This document shows positions 10,701 to 15,200 of a stretch of 19,572 nt of DNA, one piece after another (the stretch's first letter is position 1; every line of letters starts with the position of its first letter). The stretch lies in the NCBI GenBank assembly GCA_026770585.1, contig MU646629.1:291749-311320 (forward strand). The letters are read 5' to 3'. A program made the position numbers and the translations under genes. The notes under the pieces are model-generated. The model was given only the letters and a program-made list of their open reading frames with translations, did not search any database and was not told the DNA's origin. Source of the DNA: Baffinella frigidus (Eukaryota; Cryptophyceae; Cryptomonadales; Baffinellaceae).

Positions 10701-12207
10701 CTAGGACCTCCTACCGTAGGCCGAGACGTTTTGGTCCTAGGATCCCTCGGCCTACGGTAGGAGGTCCTAGGCAATGCCGTATGCCTAACTACCCCATTTT
10801 CAGGCCGTTAGCCTATGAAGATCCAAACCATCACAATACTTCAGTTCGGACAGCAGGTTGTACGGGCCAGGGTTTTACCCGACACCCTTACACCCTAAAT
10901 CCCGAACCCTAAACTCTAAACCCCAAAACCGAAACCCTACACCCCGAACCCTGGTTCTTGTGACTGACCGGACACGAAGGCAGCTCCGTTTGCAGCTCCG
11001 AAGGGTAGATTGTCTGGTTTAGGGTTTGGTGTTCAGGGTTTAGGGTTTGGGGTTTAGGGCTTAGGGTTCAGGGTTTAGGGTTTGGGGTTTGGGGTTTAGG
11101 GTTTAGGGTTCAGGGTTCAGGGTTCAGGGTTCAGGGTTCAGGGTTTAGGGTTTAGGGTTTAGGGTTTAGGGTGTAGGGTTCAGGGTTCAGGGTCTAGGGT
11201 TTAGAGTTTAGGGTTTAGAATTTGGGGGTTGGGGTTTAGGGTGTAGGGATGCTCACATGTCTTGAGCTTGACTTGGCAGCTTGCATGGCTTGGGGGTCCT
11301 GTTTGCGACGCCAGGGCTCAGTGCACCCATAAGGGGCTTCAGAATATTTCGCCATCCAGGAAGGGTCTTCCTGCATTACGACAGACCTTGAAACCCCTTT
11401 TCTCTACAGTGGGATTGTGAAGGATTGATATGGTGTGAAGGTCCAGGGGGCGGGGAGATGTCTTGAGCTTGACTTGACAGCTTGCATGGCTTGGGGGTCC
11501 TGTTTGCGACGCCAAGGCTCAGTCTTTCTGCACCCGAGCATCAACCCCCCCACCCGCCTCATGGACCCTATCACATCAATCCCCCACAATCCCACAAGCG
11601 AGAGAAGGGGCGATGACGCCAAGGCTCAGTCTTTCTGAACCCTGGTATCAACCCTCCCCGCCCCCTGGACCTTCACACCACATCAATCCTCCACAATCCC
11701 ACCATAGAGAAAATGGGTTTCAAGGTCTGTCATAGTCATAATGCAGGAAGACGCCGAGAGAGGGAAGGCACGAGTGTGAGGACCGGGTCCGGGATGGGCC
11801 CGCCTCAGGGGAAAAGGGCTCCAAGGGTGACCCTTTTCCCCTGAGGCGGGCCCATCCCGGACCCGGTCCTCACAACGAGACAGATCCACCAGCCTCACAC
11901 CGGTTACACATCCGCGAGCTTTTAACGGTAATCGTATTGTCACACCTCGACTACTACCAACACGGCCGCCACGTATGCACCCCCACCGAGGCTGTGTCTG
12001 CGCAGGGGCGAAAAGAGAGGTCACCTGCACTCTACAAGAGATAGCCTATAAGGGAGGCGCGAGGGGTGGAGGGAGAGGGAGCGTGTGTGTGCGAGTGAAC
12101 GAGAGAGAGACCTTTATCACTACCAAGACGGCCGCCACGTATGCACCCCCACCGAGGCTGTGTCTGCGCAGGGACGCCGAGAGAGAGGTCCTGTCGGCGC
12201 TACCGCG

Positions 12208-12270
<63 letters not shown>

Positions 12271-15200
12271 CTCTCGCTGTCTGCGCAGGGACGTCGAGAG
12301 AGAGGCCATGTACTGAACTTTTTAAAACCTTTTGAAAAGGTTCAACAACGTTTTTTTTTGAGGGCGAGGCTCGCCACGCAGGGCTCGAGGGGGGTATTCA
12401 AAAGTCATTTTTCAAGGGAAATCGGTGTTCAAAAGTCAATTTTAAGATTAAAAGGGCTCCAAGAACGCACATGGAATACCCTACCCCAGAGCCTGTCGTG
12501 GGAACCTGATCGAGGAAGATGACTTTCATAGGCTAACGGCCTGAAAATGGGGTAGTTAGGCATACGGCATTGCCTAGGACCTCCTACCGTAGGCCGAGGG
12601 ATCCTAGGACCAAAAAGTCTCGGCCTACGGTAGGAGGTCCTAGGCAATGCCGTAGGCCTAACTACCCCATTTTCAGGCCGTTAGCCTATGAACTTCCCGG
12701 ATGAACATCGCGATGCAGCTCCGAGAGAGAGGTCCTGTCGGCGCTAACGCGGGTCTCTCTCTCTCTATCTATCTCTCTCTCTCTATCTCTCTCTCTCTCT
12801 CTCTCTCGCTCGGTTCTGTCAGGGCTCACCACTGGCTGAACTTTGGAGGGCGAGGCTCAGAACCTGGTCGAGGAAGATGACTTCCCGGATGAACATCGCG
12901 ATGCACCGCTCCGTGTCCATTGAGGAGTAGGGTTTCCCGTTGAACTCTATGTACACCGCGTCCGCGCTGGGTTCGGGTTTCGGGTTTCAGATGTAGGATT
13001 TTGGGGTTGGGGCTTCGAGGATTAGGGCGTCCCGTCCGCGGTTAGGGGCCAGGGTTCATGGTTGAGGGTTCATTGAGGAGTAGGGTTTCCCGTTGAACTC
13101 TATGTACACCGCGTCCGCGCTGTACGGGGTAGGGATTCGGGTTTTGGGTTTGGTGCTTAGGGTTTAGGGCTTGGGGCGTAGGATGCCGCGAAGAGTTGAA
13201 CTCAATCCACTTAGCAGCGGCCGAGTTCCTTTCCCCCCGGATATCCGGGGGAAATGCGGTTAGGATCCAATGCAAATGGGTTCAGGGGTGGGAGTTTAAT
13301 TAGGGGGAAGAGAGAAGATGGTTCAGGGTTCATGGTTCAGGGGTTAGGGGTTAGGGGTGTAGGGCTTCTCATCGAACTCTATGTACACCGCGTCCGCGCT
13401 GGGTTCGGGATTCGGGTTTCGGATGTAGGCTTTTGGGGTTGGGGCTTCGAGGATTACACTGCCAGGGCGGAGTTTTTGTTTGAGTGAACTCACCTGCGAT
13501 GTGTAGTAAAGAAGTACACCATTGGTGTATCTCGTTCCTAAAGTTGACAGATTTGTGGGTGAATTGACTTTTACAAAATGTTTGCCCTGGCAGTGGATTA
13601 GGGCATCCCGTCCGCGGTTAGGGGCCAGGGTTCATGGTTGAGGGTTCATTGAGGAGTAGGGTTTCCCGTTGAACTCTATGTACACCGCGTCCGCGCTGGG
13701 TTCGGGTTTCGGGTTTCAGATGTAGGATTTTGGGGTTGGGGCTTCGAGGATTAGGGCGTCCCGTCCGCGGTTAGGGGCCAGGGTTCATGGTTGAGGGTTC
13801 ATTGAGGAGTAGGGTTTCCCGTTGAACTCTATGTACACCGCGTCCGCGCTGTAGGGGGTAGGGATTCGGGTTTCGGGTTTGGTGCTTAGGGTTGAGGGCT
13901 TGGGGCGTAGGATGCCGCGAAGAGTAGGTCTTCCCGTTGGACTAAATCCACTCAGCAGCGGCCGAGTTCCTTCCCCCCCGGATGTCCGGGGGAAATGCGG
14001 TTAGAATCCAATGCAAATGGATAATATTCTAGTAAAAATCGTTTAGATGGACTGTATCCGTGATGCCCCCGGTGGCTGCTAAGTGGGTACACTGCGTCCA
14101 CGCAGTGTTGGACACGGTTTATGGTTGAGGGTTGAGGGTTTAAGGTTTAGGGTTTAGGGTTTAGGGTTTAGGGTTTAAAGTTTAGGGTTTAGGGTTTAGG
14201 GTTTAGGGTTTAGGGTTTAGGGTTTAGAGTTTAGAGTTCAGGGTGTGGGGCGTGAGGGTTTAGGGTTGAGGATGGGGGCGAGACTTGTCCTGGGAGTTGA
14301 ACTCCATGTGATTAGGGTTTAGGGTTTAGGATTATGAGGCTCCCATTCCGAGCTAGCTCTGCCTTAGTTTACTGCCAGGGCGAAGTTCCATTCGCCCTGG
14401 ACAAGGGTTTGGGGTGTGGGGGTTCAGGGTTACGGAAGCGGGGTGAGGCTTGTCCTGGGAGTTGAACTCCATGAGGCAATGCAGCGCGCGCGGGACCCGT
14501 CGGTCTAGGGTTTACCACTATGGGAGGTGGCTCTGTAACTAGTTTCCAGCGGTTGATGTTGCACCGACAATGTATTTACGTTTGACGGATCCGACCCCGA
14601 TGTCGAGGTTGGTTTACGTTTGTGTCAAACGTCAACACATTGTCGGTGCAACATCCCGATGTCAAGGTAAAGGTCGGATCCGACCCCGACGTCAAGGTAC
14701 ATCGAGAACGTCCCAGACCACCATGTGAGCCACTTCCAAGGGCCAGTGGCAGAGTTTATCGTCCACGGTTTAGGCCGGGGGCGCGACTTGTCCTGGGAGT
14801 CGAACTCCATGAGGGCTATGTAGCGCGCACGGGACTCATCGTGCACGATCCGCGTGTGTAGGATATTGTCCACGTGCGCCCCTGTGGTTACGGTGTAGGG
14901 TTTAGGGTTATGAGCCTTCGTGCGCCGCACGTCGTCCTCGCGGCGATGACCTGTGCACCAAATCCCTCTGCTTTTAAAGTCAACTCGCCTTCAATCGCCC
15001 ACAAATTTGTCAACTTATCCGGATTCCGGATTAAAATACTTTTAGAAGTGCAGGGAATAATAGAAAGACTCAACAAAACGACCCTGTTTGATACACAGGC
15101 CAATGTAGCGCGCGCGGGACTGGTCGTGCACGATCCGCGTGTGCAAGATGTTGTCCACGTGCGCCCCTGCTGGATGCAAAAGTCATGAGCTCTCAAAAGT

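Noticed and set aside
11776-11873. Transcription terminator
   Set aside because: It lies inside an intron of a eukaryotic gene, has no T-run, and is far longer than terminator hairpins.
4504-12647. Recurring peptide beginning [10 protein letters not shown] found at six places
   Set aside because: It is the translation of the palindromic arm of the family A element; the same frame would arise from either arm, and the element has no transposase.
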